NCBI RefSeq assembly: GCF_002024165.1
Contig: NZ_MWQN01000001.1
Location: 3,513,365-3,577,364 of the forward strand
DNA from: Embleya scabrispora
Lineage (GTDB): Bacteria > Actinomycetota > Actinomycetes > Streptomycetales > Streptomycetaceae
Reading direction: 5' to 3'
Length of the DNA stretch: 64,000 bases
Positions 52,157 to 61,445 of this stretch are shown piece after piece. The notes beneath the pieces were generated by a model. It saw only the letters and a list, made by a program, of their open reading frames with translations, had not been told where the DNA came from and did not search any database. The first letter of the stretch is position 1, and each line of letters starts with the position of its first letter. A program made the translations under genes and the position numbers.

Positions 52157-52532
52157 GCCCGCACTGCTCCTCGGCCGGTGTATGACGAGCACTGAATCTT
52201 CCACAACACCCCGACCCCGTGGCGCATTTTGCGACCTCTCAACCCGTCCGGGCACCCACAACCACGGCAGTACATTTCGGTATAAGGGCGAATCGGTGCG
52301 TGTTCTGCCACAACCGGCACACGGGCTGGCTTCCCACGCCGTGCAACCGACGGCATGGACTGCCGCAGAATCCGCCGGTCGGCTCGTGCGTGCTCAGTCG
52401 TCGTCGGTGGGCCGTGATGGTGGGGGTATCAGCGACCGAACTGCTGTGAATGCCGCCGAACGCTGATGGCCACGAGACAGCCGAAGGGCACTGTTTTGGG
52501 AGCCAACTGCAACCAGAACTGCAACCACAACG
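52157..52532. other. tRNA-proximal end of island I
   Basis: 376 bases with no supported gene. It ends with CAACTGCAACCAGAACTGCAACC (52504-52526), whose relatives occur at the opposite island end. Confidence 0.45.
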
Positions 52533-52570
52533 ACGTCAGCCCGGATCGTCGGAACGATCCGGGCTGACGT
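52533..52570 (-). terminator. Perfect 17-bp hairpin after tRNA-Ser(GGA)
   Basis: Left arm 52533-52549 and right arm 52554-52570 pair without mismatch around a four-base loop. In tRNA direction it follows the gene by about 16 bases and a CAAAA stretch. It is shared in design but not sequence with the hairpins next to copies A and B. Confidence 0.8.
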
Positions 52571-52585
52571 TTTGCCTGTTCAGGC

Positions 52586-52673
52586 TGGCGGAGGATACGA
52601 GATTCGAACTCGTGAGGGGGTGAACCCAACACGCTTTCCAAGCGTGCGCCCTAGGCCACTAGGCGAATCCTCC
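52586..52673 (-). tRNA. tRNA-Ser (GGA anticodon), island insertion site
   Basis: On the minus strand GGAGGAT pairs with ATCCTCC, followed by discriminator G and an encoded CCA (52586-52588). The anticodon stem CACGC/GCGTG encloses TTGGAAA; anticodon GGA is complementary to 52637-52639. A long variable arm confirms a class II serine tRNA. Its 3' half is duplicated at 39358-39438, 33001-33073 and, in part, 31718-31745. Confidence 0.95.
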
Positions 52674-52744
52674 GTGCGGAAGCTTACAGGAGGTCGGTGG
52701 GTGCTCGCGCACCCCTATTCGAGTGCGGGCCGGGATGCTGTGAA

Positions 52745-52828
52745 CCCCCCGTGCACCCGGCAGAGCCTCCCTATCCTTGCTGCCTTCCGGCCCTGGGGAG
52801 GTTCAGGAGGGTACCGCCGCACGGGGGG
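52745..52828 (-). ncRNA. ffs: Small signal recognition particle RNA (4.5S)
   Basis: The minus strand folds as a single hairpin with closing arms CCCCCCGTGC/GCACGGGGGG (52819-52828 and 52745-52754). The apical region contains GGCCGGAAGGCAGCAAGG, the conserved GGAA tetraloop and asymmetric loop that bind Ffh. About 84 bases by these arms. It lies just upstream of dnaX, its usual place in streptomycetes. Confidence 0.9.
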
Positions 52829-52935
52829 TCCGGGGCCTACAGTACCCGACTCGGGTCCCGGTTCGGGCGCGGGTGGGGGTGTGGGGGTGGTTCGGCGTTC
52901 CGCGTCTGTCGTTCGGCCCGGCTATCGTCGGGGGC

Positions 52936-54444
52936 GTGTCGCTCGCCCTCTACCGTCGCTATCGACCCGAGACCTACGCAGAGGTCATCGGGCAGGAGCA
53001 CGTGACGGAACCCCTGATGCAGGCTCTGCGCAACAATCGCGTCAATCACGCCTACCTCTTCAGTGGGCCGCGAGGGTGTGGCAAGACCACCAGTGCGCGC
53101 ATTCTCGCCCGGTGTCTCAACTGTGAGCAGGGGCCTACGCCGACGCCCTGTGGTGAGTGTCAGTCGTGTCGGGATCTGGGGCTCGGTGGGCCCGGCAGCA
53201 TCGACGTGATCGAGATCGACGCCGCGTCGCACGGTGGTGTGGACGACGCGCGCGACCTGCGCGAGAAGGCGCATTTCTCGCCGGTGAGTTCGCGCTACAA
53301 GATCTACATCATCGACGAGGCGCACATGGTCACGTCGGCGGGCTTCAACGCGCTGCTCAAGGTGGTCGAGGAGCCGCCGGAGCACCTGAAGTTCATTTTC
53401 GCCACCACCGAGCCGGAGAAGGTCATCGGGACCATTCGGTCCCGGACGCACCACTATCCGTTCCGGTTGGTGCCGCCCGGTGTGCTGCGCGATCACCTGG
53501 CGTCGGTGTGCGAGGCCGAGGGGATCAAGGTCGAGCCCGCCGTGCTGCCGCTGGTCGTGCGGGCGGGGGCCGGGTCGGTTCGGGACTCGATGTCGGTGAT
53601 GGATCAGTTGCTCGCGGGGGCCGCCGACGACGGGGTCACCTATGCGATGGCCACCTCCCTGCTCGGATTCACCGACCGGTCGTTGCTGGACGACGTGGTC
53701 GAGGCGTTCGTCGCGCAGGACGGCGGGGCCGCGTTCGAGCTGGTCGACCGGGTGATCGAGGGGGGCTACGACCCGCGTCGGTTCGTGGCCGACCTGTTGG
53801 AGCGGCTGCGCGACCTGGTGATCCTGGCCGCGGTGCCCGACGCGGCCGACAAGGGTCTGATCGACGTGCCGGCCGACCAGATGGAGCGGATGGTTCGGCA
53901 CGCCGCCGAATTCGGCCGGGCCGGGCTCACCCGGGCCGCGGACATCGTCAACACCGGCCTCACCGAGATGCGCGGCGCCACCGCGCCGCGGCTGCAGCTG
54001 GAGCTGATCTGCGCCCGTGTCCTGCTGCCCGCCGTGGACTCCGGTGAGCAGGGTCTGCAGACGCGCCTGGAACGCCTTGAGCGCCGGGTCTCCGTCGGCG
54101 GCCTCCCCGCCGCGCCCGCCGGCCCGGAGCCCGCCCGCGCCGACGCGCCCGCGCCCGCCGCCCGACAGCACGCCGCCGCCCCGGCCCCGGCTCCTGCCCC
54201 GACCCAGGCCCCACCGCCCCCCGTACAGCAGCCGCAGCAGCAGCCGCCGCCCCGTCAACCTCAGCCGCAACAGTCGCAACAACCCGGCGCCTGGCCCCAG
54301 GCCCGCGCCGCCGGCTCCGGCCTGCCCTCCGCCCAGGGCCGCCCGCCCGCTCCCGAGCAGCCCCAACCCGCGCAGCAGCCCCAGCCCCACCAAGCCCAAC
54401 AGCCCACGCCCCACCAGGCACCCCCGCCCCCGCCGGCGACCTGA
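52936..54444 (+). CDS. dnaX: DNA polymerase III gamma/tau subunit, N-terminal ORF (frame breaks at 3' end)
   Basis: 502 residues from GTG 52936 (SLALYRRYRPETYAEVIGQEHV). Walker A GPRGCGKT at 44-51, zinc Cys63, Cys72, Cys75 and Cys78, DEAH in IIDEAHMV and the sensor region FATTEPEKV are intact; domain III follows to about residue 385. A Pro/Gln/Ala-rich linker runs to a stop at 54444. The C-terminal domain continues 15 bases later in another frame, so either the gene is frameshifted, the sequence has an indel in the C-rich tract, or a -1 slip makes the long form. It loads the sliding clamp. Confidence 0.93.
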   Translation: MSLALYRRYRPETYAEVIGQEHVTEPLMQALRNNRVNHAYLFSGPRGCGKTTSARILARCLNCEQGPTPTPCGECQSCRDLGLGGPGSIDVIEIDAASHGGVDDARDLREKAHFSPVSSRYKIYIIDEAHMVTSAGFNALLKVVEEPPEHLKFIFATTEPEKVIGTIRSRTHHYPFRLVPPGVLRDHLASVCEAEGIKVEPAVLPLVVRAGAGSVRDSMSVMDQLLAGAADDGVTYAMATSLLGFTDRSLLDDVVEAFVAQDGGAAFELVDRVIEGGYDPRRFVADLLERLRDLVILAAVPDAADKGLIDVPADQMERMVRHAAEFGRAGLTRAADIVNTGLTEMRGATAPRLQLELICARVLLPAVDSGEQGLQTRLERLERRVSVGGLPAAPAGPEPARADAPAPAARQHAAAPAPAPAPTQAPPPPVQQPQQQPPPRQPQPQQSQQPGAWPQARAAGSGLPSAQGRPPAPEQPQPAQQPQPHQAQQPTPHQAPPPPPAT

Positions 54445-54458
54445 CCCGTGTCCACGAG

Positions 54459-55103
54459 ATGTGGCCGCAGATCCTCGACGCCGTCCGAGCCCGCAACCGG
54501 GTCGCCTGGATGATGCTCCAGACCGTCACCGTCGCCGGATTCGACGGCACCACGCTCACCCTCGCGTTCGAGCAGGCCGGCACCCGCGAGGGCTTCCGCA
54601 GCAGCGGGCGCGACGAGATCGTGCGCCAGGCCGTACTGGACGCGTTCGGCCTCGACTGGCGCATCGACTGCGTCGTCGCCGGCGAGGGCACGGCCGCCCC
54701 CACCCACCGCCCCGCCTCCGCACCGGCCCCGGCCCCGATGCCCTCGGCCGACCGGCAGCCCGCCGCCCCGGCAGCCCCGGCCGCCCCCGCGCCCGGCGCC
54801 TGGCCCGGCACCCCGCCGCCGGCGCCCGCAGCCGCGCCCGCCCCGCCGCAGGCCCAGGCCCCGACCCAGGCCGCCACCCAGCCCCGCCCCCCCGCCGCCG
54901 CCCCGCCGCCGCAGGCGCCGCCCGCTCGCCCGCAACCCCAGCAGGCCCCGCCCCCGCCGCCCCCCGAGCCGGACTTCGACATCCCCGAGGACTTCGGCCG
55001 CTACGACGACGAGGACCTCGCCGACGACGGCGGCCAGTCCACCCACGAACTGCTCGCCCGCGAGCTGGGCGCGACCATCATCGACGAGTCGCCGACCACC
55101 TGA
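54459..55103 (+). CDS. dnaX: DnaX C-terminal region in a different frame
   Basis: 214 residues from an internal ATG: MWPQILDAVRARNRVAWMML, TVAGFDGTTLTLAFEQAGTR and EIVRQAVLDAFGLDWRIDCVV form the actinobacterial DnaX C-terminal domain, followed by a second Pro/Ala linker and an acidic end (FDIPEDFGRYDDEDLADD). Upstream in the same frame reads PAPAGDLTRVHE, continuous with the linker, so this is not a separate gene. It would complete DnaX if one base were corrected or a ribosome slipped. Confidence 0.85.
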   Translation: MWPQILDAVRARNRVAWMMLQTVTVAGFDGTTLTLAFEQAGTREGFRSSGRDEIVRQAVLDAFGLDWRIDCVVAGEGTAAPTHRPASAPAPAPMPSADRQPAAPAAPAAPAPGAWPGTPPPAPAAAPAPPQAQAPTQAATQPRPPAAAPPPQAPPARPQPQQAPPPPPPEPDFDIPEDFGRYDDEDLADDGGQSTHELLARELGATIIDESPTT

Positions 55104-55232
55104 CCCCGCGAACAGTGCCGTCGCCGCGCGTCGGCCCCGCCCGGAGCCGTAGGCTCGACCGCAGGACGGGCACGCTGAAGCGGGCCGCCCGAGGCGGTGC
55201 GAGGCCGCGTGCGAGCGACGAAGGGTGTCCAG

Positions 55233-55577
55233 GTGTTTCCCGGTGGTGGCCAGCCCGACATGCAGCAGCTGCTGCAGCAGGCGCAGAAGATGCAGCAGGA
55301 CCTGATGGCGGCGCAGGACGAACTCGCCCGTACCCAGGTGACCGGGAGCGCCGGTGGCGGCCTGGTGACCGCGACCGTGTCCGGGGCCGGCGAACTGCTG
55401 GCTCTGGAGATCTCGCCCTCCGCGGTGGATCCTGAGGACACGGAGACCCTCGGCGACCTGATCGTCGCCGCGGTGCGCGACGCGAACCGTGCCGCCCTGG
55501 AGATGCAGTCCCAGCTGATGGGCCCGCTCGCCCAGGGCATGGGTGCCGGCGGCCCGCTGGGCCTGCCCGGCATGTGA
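55233..55577 (+). CDS. YbaB/EbfC-family nucleoid-associated protein
   Basis: 114 residues from GTG 55233, giving the usual [20 protein letters not shown]; an upstream ATG at 55197 is out of family. The YbaB core [26 protein letters not shown] is present. It binds DNA as a dimer; it sits between dnaX and recR, the conserved order across bacteria. Confidence 0.92.
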   Translation: MFPGGGQPDMQQLLQQAQKMQQDLMAAQDELARTQVTGSAGGGLVTATVSGAGELLALEISPSAVDPEDTETLGDLIVAAVRDANRAALEMQSQLMGPLAQGMGAGGPLGLPGM

Positions 55578-55698
55578 GCCGGATCCGCCCGACCGAAAGC
55601 CGAACCCACCGACAAGCACCCACCGACCACGAACCCGCCGACCACGAACCCCCCGACAACGAACGCACCCACAACCGGAACGAGCAGGGAGACGGTAG

Positions 55699-56298
55699 GT
55701 GTACGAAGGCGTCGTACAGGACCTCATCGACGAGCTGGGCCGACTGCCCGGTGTAGGGCCGAAGAGCGCGCAACGCATCGCCTTCCACCTCCTGGCGGCC
55801 GACCCGGCCGACGTCCGGCGCCTCGTGCACGCGCTCACCGAGGTCAAGGACAAGGTGCGGTTCTGCGTCACATGCGGCAACGTGGCGGAGTCGGAGCAGT
55901 GCCGAATCTGCCGCGATCCGCGACGCGACGCCGCGGTGATCTGCGTGGTCGAGGAGTCCAAGGATGTCGTGGCGATCGAGAAGACCCGCGAGTTCCGGGG
56001 CCGCTATCACGTGCTCGGCGGCGCGATCAGCCCGATCGAGGGTGTGGGCCCCGACGACCTGCGGATCCGTGAGCTGATGACCCGGCTCGCGGACGGCACG
56101 GTGACCGAGTTGATCCTGGCCACCGACCCGAACCTGGAAGGAGAGGCGACCGCGACGTATCTGGCTCGCCTGTGCAAGCCGATGGGTCTGCGGGTGACCC
56201 GGTTGGCCAGCGGGCTGCCGGTGGGGGGCGACCTGGAGTACGCCGACGAGGTCACGCTCGGGCGTGCCTTCGAGGGGAGACGACTGCTCGATGTCTGA
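55699..56298 (+). CDS. recR: Recombination mediator RecR
   Basis: 199 residues from GTG 55699 (GGGAG upstream). N-terminal helix-hairpin-helix ([17 protein letters not shown]), zinc finger CVTCG ... CRICRD, Toprim domain ([13 protein letters not shown]) and C-terminal Walker-like segment ([13 protein letters not shown]). Works with RecO and RecF in gap repair. Its stop overlaps the next gene by eight bases. Confidence 0.96.
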   Translation: MYEGVVQDLIDELGRLPGVGPKSAQRIAFHLLAADPADVRRLVHALTEVKDKVRFCVTCGNVAESEQCRICRDPRRDAAVICVVEESKDVVAIEKTREFRGRYHVLGGAISPIEGVGPDDLRIRELMTRLADGTVTELILATDPNLEGEATATYLARLCKPMGLRVTRLASGLPVGGDLEYADEVTLGRAFEGRRLLDV

Positions 56299-56911
56299 CG
56301 ACCTGAACGAATTCACCAGTGAGATCGCCGACCAGATCGACAGCTTCGTCCTGGCCGTCACAGAGGTGGCCAAGGGCGAGGAGCCGGAGCAGGCGGTGTC
56401 GATGCTGCTCCTGGAGGTCTCGCAGCTGATGCTCGCGGGCGGCCGGCTCGGCGCGATCGCCGACGTGGTGCCCGACGACCGATTCGAACCCGACTCCGGC
56501 CCGGACCCCGACGTCGACGCGCTGCGCTCGGCGCTGTCCCGGCTGCTGGAGCCGATCGACGTCTACTACGAGGTCTTCGACCCGTACGTGCCCAAGTCCA
56601 AGCCGGTCGCCGCGCGGCTGTCCGACGACGTCGCCGACGTGGTCGCCGACCTCGCGCACGGGCTCGCCCATCACCGGGCCGGGCGCAACCGGGAGGCGCT
56701 GTGGTGGTGGCAGTTCTCGTACCTCTCCAACTGGGGCGCCACCGCGAGCGCCGTGCTGCGCGCGCTGCAGTCGGTGGTCTCGCACGCGCGGCTGGACGAT
56801 CCGATCATGGAGAGTCTGGACCCGGCCGGACAGGCCATGGCCGACGAACTGGTCGACGAACTCGCCGAACAGCTCGACGAGGCCGTGGTCCTCGGCGGCC
56901 CGCACACCTGA
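56291..56911 (+). CDS. DUF5063 family protein
   Basis: 206 residues from ATG 56291. Strongly acidic, helical; [20 protein letters not shown] and [16 protein letters not shown], then [19 protein letters not shown], which are family marks. Conserved downstream of recR in streptomycetes (recalled). Function unknown. Confidence 0.85.
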   Translation: MSDDLNEFTSEIADQIDSFVLAVTEVAKGEEPEQAVSMLLLEVSQLMLAGGRLGAIADVVPDDRFEPDSGPDPDVDALRSALSRLLEPIDVYYEVFDPYVPKSKPVAARLSDDVADVVADLAHGLAHHRAGRNREALWWWQFSYLSNWGATASAVLRALQSVVSHARLDDPIMESLDPAGQAMADELVDELAEQLDEAVVLGGPHT

Positions 56912-57181
56912 GCCCGCACAGGCACGCCCGCCTACGCACGCCCGCACACGTACACACACCCACACGCACACCCGACCACACCCGCGCACGGGGGAGTCCC
57001 ACCCCGGGCCCGGCGTAAGGCGGGCACCACCGCACCCGGCGGCGCCCGGTGCCCCACATGGGCGTTCGGTTCCGACTGTTCGCTTAGTGATACGTACGTC
57101 TCACAATGTGAATAAAGCTTTGACCACTGTGCGGCCTAGTTAGACTGTGCCGACCGCACAGATATCAAGCGAGGAGCGCAC
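56912..57181. other. Intergenic region before lysC with CA-rich tract
   Basis: Contains an alternating C/A-C tract (about 56930-56990) with many CACAC and CGCAC steps, a perfect TCACA-A-TGTGA palindrome at 57091-57101 and an AT-rich stretch (AATAAAGCTT) leading to the lysC promoter. Confidence 0.6.
57120..57146 (+). promoter_or_regulatory. Probable lysC-asd promoter
   Basis: TTGACC (57120-57125) and TAGACT (57141-57146) resemble the housekeeping -35 and -10 boxes with a 15-base spacer, slightly short. The start codon is 36 bases downstream of the -10. The palindrome at 57091-57101 lies just upstream. Confidence 0.5.
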
Positions 57182-57735
<554 letters not shown>

Positions 57736-57742
<7 letters not shown>

Positions 57743-58449
57743 AGAAGGCCCGGAAGATCTCCCGGATCAGCTACCAGGAGATGCTGGAGTTGGCCGCGAG
57801 CGGATCCAAGGTGCTGCACCTGCGGTGTGTGGAATACGCCCGCCGCTACGACATGCCCGTGCACGTGCGGTCGTCCTTCTCGGGACTCGTCGGCACTTGG
57901 GTGACGGATGAACCCGAAGGGGACGACATGGAGCACGCGATCATCTCCGGGGTCGCCCACGACACCAGCGAAGCGAAGATCACGGTGGTCGGGGTCCCGG
58001 ACAAGCCGGGCGAGGCGGCCAAGATCTTCCGCCTGGTGGCGGACAACGAGATCAACATCGACATGATCGTGCAGAACGTCTCCGCGGCCTCCACCGGCCG
58101 CACCGACATCTCCTTCACGCTGCCGATGTCGGACGGGCAGAACGCGATGACCGCGCTGACCAAGGCCCAGGCCGAGATCGGCTTCGAGTCGCTGCGCTAC
58201 GACGACCAGATCGGCAAGATCTCGCTGGTCGGCGCCGGCATGCGCTCGCACCCGGGCGTGACCGCCAAGTTCTTCGAATCGCTCACCGGCGCGGGGGTGA
58301 ACATCGAGCTGATCTCGACCTCCGAGATCCGGATCTCGGTGGTCTGCCGTGCCGACGGCGTTCCGGCCGCCGTCCAGGCCGTGCACACCGCGTTCGGCCT
58401 GGACGACCAGTCCGGCGAAGCCGTCGTCTACGGAGGTACCGGCCGATGA
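57736..58449 (+). CDS. lysC: Aspartate kinase, C-terminal part including the ACT regulatory domains
   Basis: 237 residues in the new frame: [20 protein letters not shown] completes the kinase, then two ACT domains ([50 protein letters not shown]) that bind Lys and Thr. An internal ATG at 57928 with GAAGGGG seven bases upstream corresponds to the separate beta-subunit start known from Corynebacterium lysC; that product would be intact here regardless of the frame break. It overlaps asd by ATGA. Confidence 0.9.
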
Positions 58450-59513
58450 CCCGCAAGGACAAGCCCACCCTGGCCGTCGTCGGCGCCACCGGCGCGGTCG
58501 GCACGGTGATGCTCGAACTGCTCTCCACCCGCCAGGACGTGTGGGGCGAGATCCGCCTGATCGCATCGGCGCGCAGCGCGGGCAAGAAGCTCGTCGTGCG
58601 CGGCGAGGAGGTCGAGGTGATCGCGCTGAGCGAGGAGTGCTTCGACGGCGTCGACGTCGCGATGTTCGACGTGCCCGACGAGGTCTCCGCGCACTGGGCG
58701 CCGATCGCCGCGAGCAAGGGCGCGGTCGCGGTGGACAACTCCGGCGCGTTCCGGATGGACCCCGAGGTCCCGCTGGTGGTGCCCGAGGTCAACGCCGCCG
58801 CGGCGCGCGTACGGCCGCGCGGCATCATCTCCAACCCGAACTGCACGACGCTGACCATGGTCGTCGCACTCGGGGCGCTGCACGCCGAACTGGGCCTCAA
58901 GGAGTTGGTGGTCGCCTCGTACCAGGCCGCGTCCGGCGCCGGTCAGCCCGGTGTCGACGCGCTGCGCGAGCAGCTCGGCAAGGTCGCGGACAGCCGTACC
59001 CTGGGCACCCAGCCCGGCGATGTGCGCCGCGCGGTGGGCGACTTCGGCCCGTTCCCGGCGCCGCTCGCGCTCAACGTGGTGCCGTGGGCCGGCTCGCTCA
59101 AGGACGACGGCTGGTCGTCCGAGGAGCTGAAGGTGCGCAACGAGTCCCGCAAGATCCTGGGTCTGCCCGACCTGAAGGTGCACACGACCTGCGTGCGCGT
59201 CCCGGTGATCACCACGCACTCCCTCGCGGTGCACGCCGTGTTCGAGAACGAGGTGTCGGTGGCCCGGGCGCACGAGATTTTGGACGGCGCCCCCGGCGTC
59301 GTGCTGTGCGACGACCCGGAGAACGGCGAGTTCCCGACGCCGGCCGACGTGGTCGGTACCGACCCGACCTGGGTCGGCCGGGTGCGTCGTTCGATCGACG
59401 ACCCGTTCGCGCTGGACATGTTCATGTGCGGGGACAACCTGCGCAAGGGCGCGGCGCTGAACACCGCGCAGATCGCCGAGGTCGTCGCCGCCGAGCTGAC
59501 CGAGCGCGACTAG
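58446..59513 (+). CDS. asd: Aspartate-semialdehyde dehydrogenase
   Basis: 355 residues. NADP-binding GATGAVG at 13-19, catalytic Cys133 in SNPNCTT, and the later substrate motifs ([13 protein letters not shown], with His). Reduces aspartyl phosphate, the product of the upstream kinase. Start ATG 58446 overlaps the lysC stop. Confidence 0.96.
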   Translation: MTRKDKPTLAVVGATGAVGTVMLELLSTRQDVWGEIRLIASARSAGKKLVVRGEEVEVIALSEECFDGVDVAMFDVPDEVSAHWAPIAASKGAVAVDNSGAFRMDPEVPLVVPEVNAAAARVRPRGIISNPNCTTLTMVVALGALHAELGLKELVVASYQAASGAGQPGVDALREQLGKVADSRTLGTQPGDVRRAVGDFGPFPAPLALNVVPWAGSLKDDGWSSEELKVRNESRKILGLPDLKVHTTCVRVPVITTHSLAVHAVFENEVSVARAHEILDGAPGVVLCDDPENGEFPTPADVVGTDPTWVGRVRRSIDDPFALDMFMCGDNLRKGAALNTAQIAEVVAAELTERD

Positions 59514-59530
59514 GGCCCGTCCGCGAACCG

Positions 59531-59573
59531 ACGCGGCAGCCGGCGCCCCCTGTGGGGACGCCGGCTGCCGCGT
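59531..59573 (+). terminator. Strong hairpin after asd
   Basis: Fifteen-base perfect stem, ACGCGGCAGCCGGCG (59531-59545) with its complement at 59559-59573, around a 13-base loop. No clear T-tract, as is usual in this genus. Confidence 0.75.
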
Positions 59574-59608
59574 GTGCGGGCTACGGGTCCCCGCTGCGGT
59601 CGCACCGC

Positions 59609-59697
59609 GAACCTTTCCGCCACGAACCTCTCCGCAGCGGACGTTTCCGTCGCGGACCTTTCCGCAACGGACCGTCCCGTCACGGACCTTCGCCGCC
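59609..59697. repeat. Six imperfect tandem 15-bp repeats
   Basis: Units such as GGACCTTTCCGCAAC recur at 59609, 59624, 59639, 59654, 59669 and (14 bases) 59684 between asd and the sigma-factor gene. Conserved core GRAC-x-TTTCCG. Non-coding as far as I can tell; 15 being a multiple of three also leaves five-codon periodicity in shadow frames. Confidence 0.8.
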
Positions 59698-59819
59698 CCG
59701 AGTAGCTGACTGCATGTCATCCGGCCCACTACGGTGGGCGGACGTGTGGCTGAAGCCGACGACCGTCCCCGGATCGCAGGCGTATACAACCTTCCCGGGG
59801 GGTCGGGTGTCCAACAGTC

Positions 59820-60416
59820 GTGGCAGAAATGGTCGTGAGGGCGGAACCGATGCTGCGCCCGGTTCGCATACCCGTGGTCGGCGCGCTGGAACAGGACGTT
59901 TCGGGAGCTTCCGTGTCCTCTGACGCGGGCGTCTCCATCGACGTCCTCACCGAGACCTACCGCGCGCACTATGGTTCGTTGTTGCGCTTGGCTTCCCTGT
60001 TGCTCGACGACACCGATTCGTGTGAGGACGTGGTGCAGGAGTCGTTCGTCCGGGTGCACACCGCCCGGCACCGGTTGCGCGAGGCCGACAAGACGCTGGC
60101 CTACCTGCGGCAGACCGTGGTGAACCTGTCCCGGTCGACGCTGCGGCGGCGGATCATGGGCATGCGGCTACTCTCCAAACCGGAACCGAACTCGGCCAGT
60201 ACCGAGGACGGTTCCCGACACGTAGCGGAACGCGACGTGCTGGTAAGGGCGTTGCGCGAATTGCAACGGCGGCAGCGCGAAGTGATCGTGCTGCGCTATT
60301 ACGCTGATCTGACAGAGGCTCAGGTGGCCGATCTGCTCGGGCTGTCGGTCGGCTCGGTGAAGGCGTACGCCTCACGCGGACTGGAAGCCCTCCGGGCCCG
60401 GATGGAGACGCCGTGA
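59820..60416 (+). CDS. SigE-family ECF sigma factor
   Basis: Up to 198 residues from GTG 59820; ATG 59850 with GAGGGCGGA upstream is an equally good start. Sigma-70 region 2 (YRAHYGSLLRLASLLLDD, DVVQESFVRVHTAR) and region 4 (LRELQRRQREVIVLRYY, LTEAQVADLLGLSVGSVKAY) are intact. It overlaps the next gene by GTGA, whose product is membrane-anchored and probably its partner. Upstream 15-bp repeats may be regulatory. Confidence 0.9.
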   Translation: MAEMVVRAEPMLRPVRIPVVGALEQDVSGASVSSDAGVSIDVLTETYRAHYGSLLRLASLLLDDTDSCEDVVQESFVRVHTARHRLREADKTLAYLRQTVVNLSRSTLRRRIMGMRLLSKPEPNSASTEDGSRHVAERDVLVRALRELQRRQREVIVLRYYADLTEAQVADLLGLSVGSVKAYASRGLEALRARMETP

Positions 60417-61402
60417 AGAACGACCCGGGGACCCTCGGTCCCGACCCCGACGACCTCGCGGCAGAGGTACGCCGGCGGCTGCACCAGGCCGTGTCCGACG
60501 TGCAGCCCGCGCCGGACGCCCTCGACCGGCTGCGCGCCGCCGTGCCCGCCCGCCGCAGACAGCGTCGGATGGCCACGCTCGGCGCCGCCGGGCTGGCCGC
60601 GGTGATCCTGGCCGGCACGCCCGTCCTGCGCACCGCGGTATCCGACGACGACGGCTCCAGGTCGAATGTCGGCGGCGTCCGCCCGTCCTCGTCGTCGGTC
60701 AACGCGACCGAGCCGCTGCCGGGGCCGAGCGAGGGGGTCAGCGCGGGCCTGCCGGGCGCCGGGCAGACCCATCCCGCCTCCCGCGGCAGCAGTCCCACCA
60801 GCGGATCCGGTTCCTCGGTCCCGCCCACCAGCGGGCAGACCGCGGGCACCGGAACGGGGCAGAGCACGCCGCCGTCCTCGAGCGCGTCGCCGAGCGGGTC
60901 GGTGCCGCCGGTCAAGCCGCCGCCCGCGTGTCGGACCGTCGACATGTCCGGGGAGGAGGCGCGTCTGGGCCCGGTCCGCGCCGACGGGCTGGCGTACGGC
61001 GTGCTCCAGGTGCGCAGCAACGCGGCCAAGGACTGCGTGGTGACCGGCCCCGGCGTGGTCGTCGTGGTCTCCCCGCCCGGCAATCCGATCGTCCAGGTGA
61101 CGGTGGTCCAGGCGCCGAGTCCCGACACCGCGACCGCGCTGCCGGTGCCGTCCTCGTCCGCCCAGGGCATCACGCTGCGACCGGGGCAGGCGTACGAGTT
61201 CCAGTTCGCGTGGAAGCCGCAATCCCCGGGCGCGGACGGCACGTGCGCCGCCGACGCGCCCAAGGCGCCGGTGCCCGCGCTCGGCTACGCGCTCGCCGCC
61301 AACGACTTCAACGTGGCCAAGGTGACGCTCACGCCGACATGTGGCGGCACCGTGTACCGCACCGACATCTACCGGACCGGGGAGTACGCGCGCGTGGGGT
61401 GA
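60413..61402 (+). CDS. Membrane-anchored protein coupled to the sigma factor
   Basis: 329 residues from GTG 60413. A cytoplasmic N-terminus (about 1-50, HQAVSDVQPAPDALDRLRAA) precedes one membrane helix (about 55-70), then a Ser/Gly/Pro-rich linker (80-165) and a C-terminal beta-rich domain (170-329) with four Cys and a T-C-G-G segment near the end, similar to DUF4232-type extracellular domains. Topology suits an anti-sigma factor but the typical zinc HxxxCxxC motif is absent, so role is uncertain. Confidence 0.7.
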   Translation: MKNDPGTLGPDPDDLAAEVRRRLHQAVSDVQPAPDALDRLRAAVPARRRQRRMATLGAAGLAAVILAGTPVLRTAVSDDDGSRSNVGGVRPSSSSVNATEPLPGPSEGVSAGLPGAGQTHPASRGSSPTSGSGSSVPPTSGQTAGTGTGQSTPPSSSASPSGSVPPVKPPPACRTVDMSGEEARLGPVRADGLAYGVLQVRSNAAKDCVVTGPGVVVVVSPPGNPIVQVTVVQAPSPDTATALPVPSSSAQGITLRPGQAYEFQFAWKPQSPGADGTCAADAPKAPVPALGYALAANDFNVAKVTLTPTCGGTVYRTDIYRTGEYARVG

Positions 61403-61445
61403 CACCCGGGATCGGCCCCCGTCGGCGGACGGTTACCGTTGGGGG

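Larger units (their letters stand above)
39439..52641. mobile_element. Island I (youngest; type I RM and RloA/RloB cargo)
   Basis: Bounded by copy C and the intact tRNA-Ser(GGA), which share 81 identical bases. About 13 kb carrying hsdM, hsdS, hsdR, a SprT-like peptidase, a RloA/RloB-like pair and small genes, all minus strand apart from one decayed remnant. Both ends carry GCAACT/CAACTGCAAC repeats. No integrase, excisionase or transfer gene was found. Confidence 0.75.

Noticed and set aside
59609-59697. CRISPR-like or coding repeat
   Set aside because: Units are directly adjacent without spacers, and the frame through them has no start with a ribosome site or family match.
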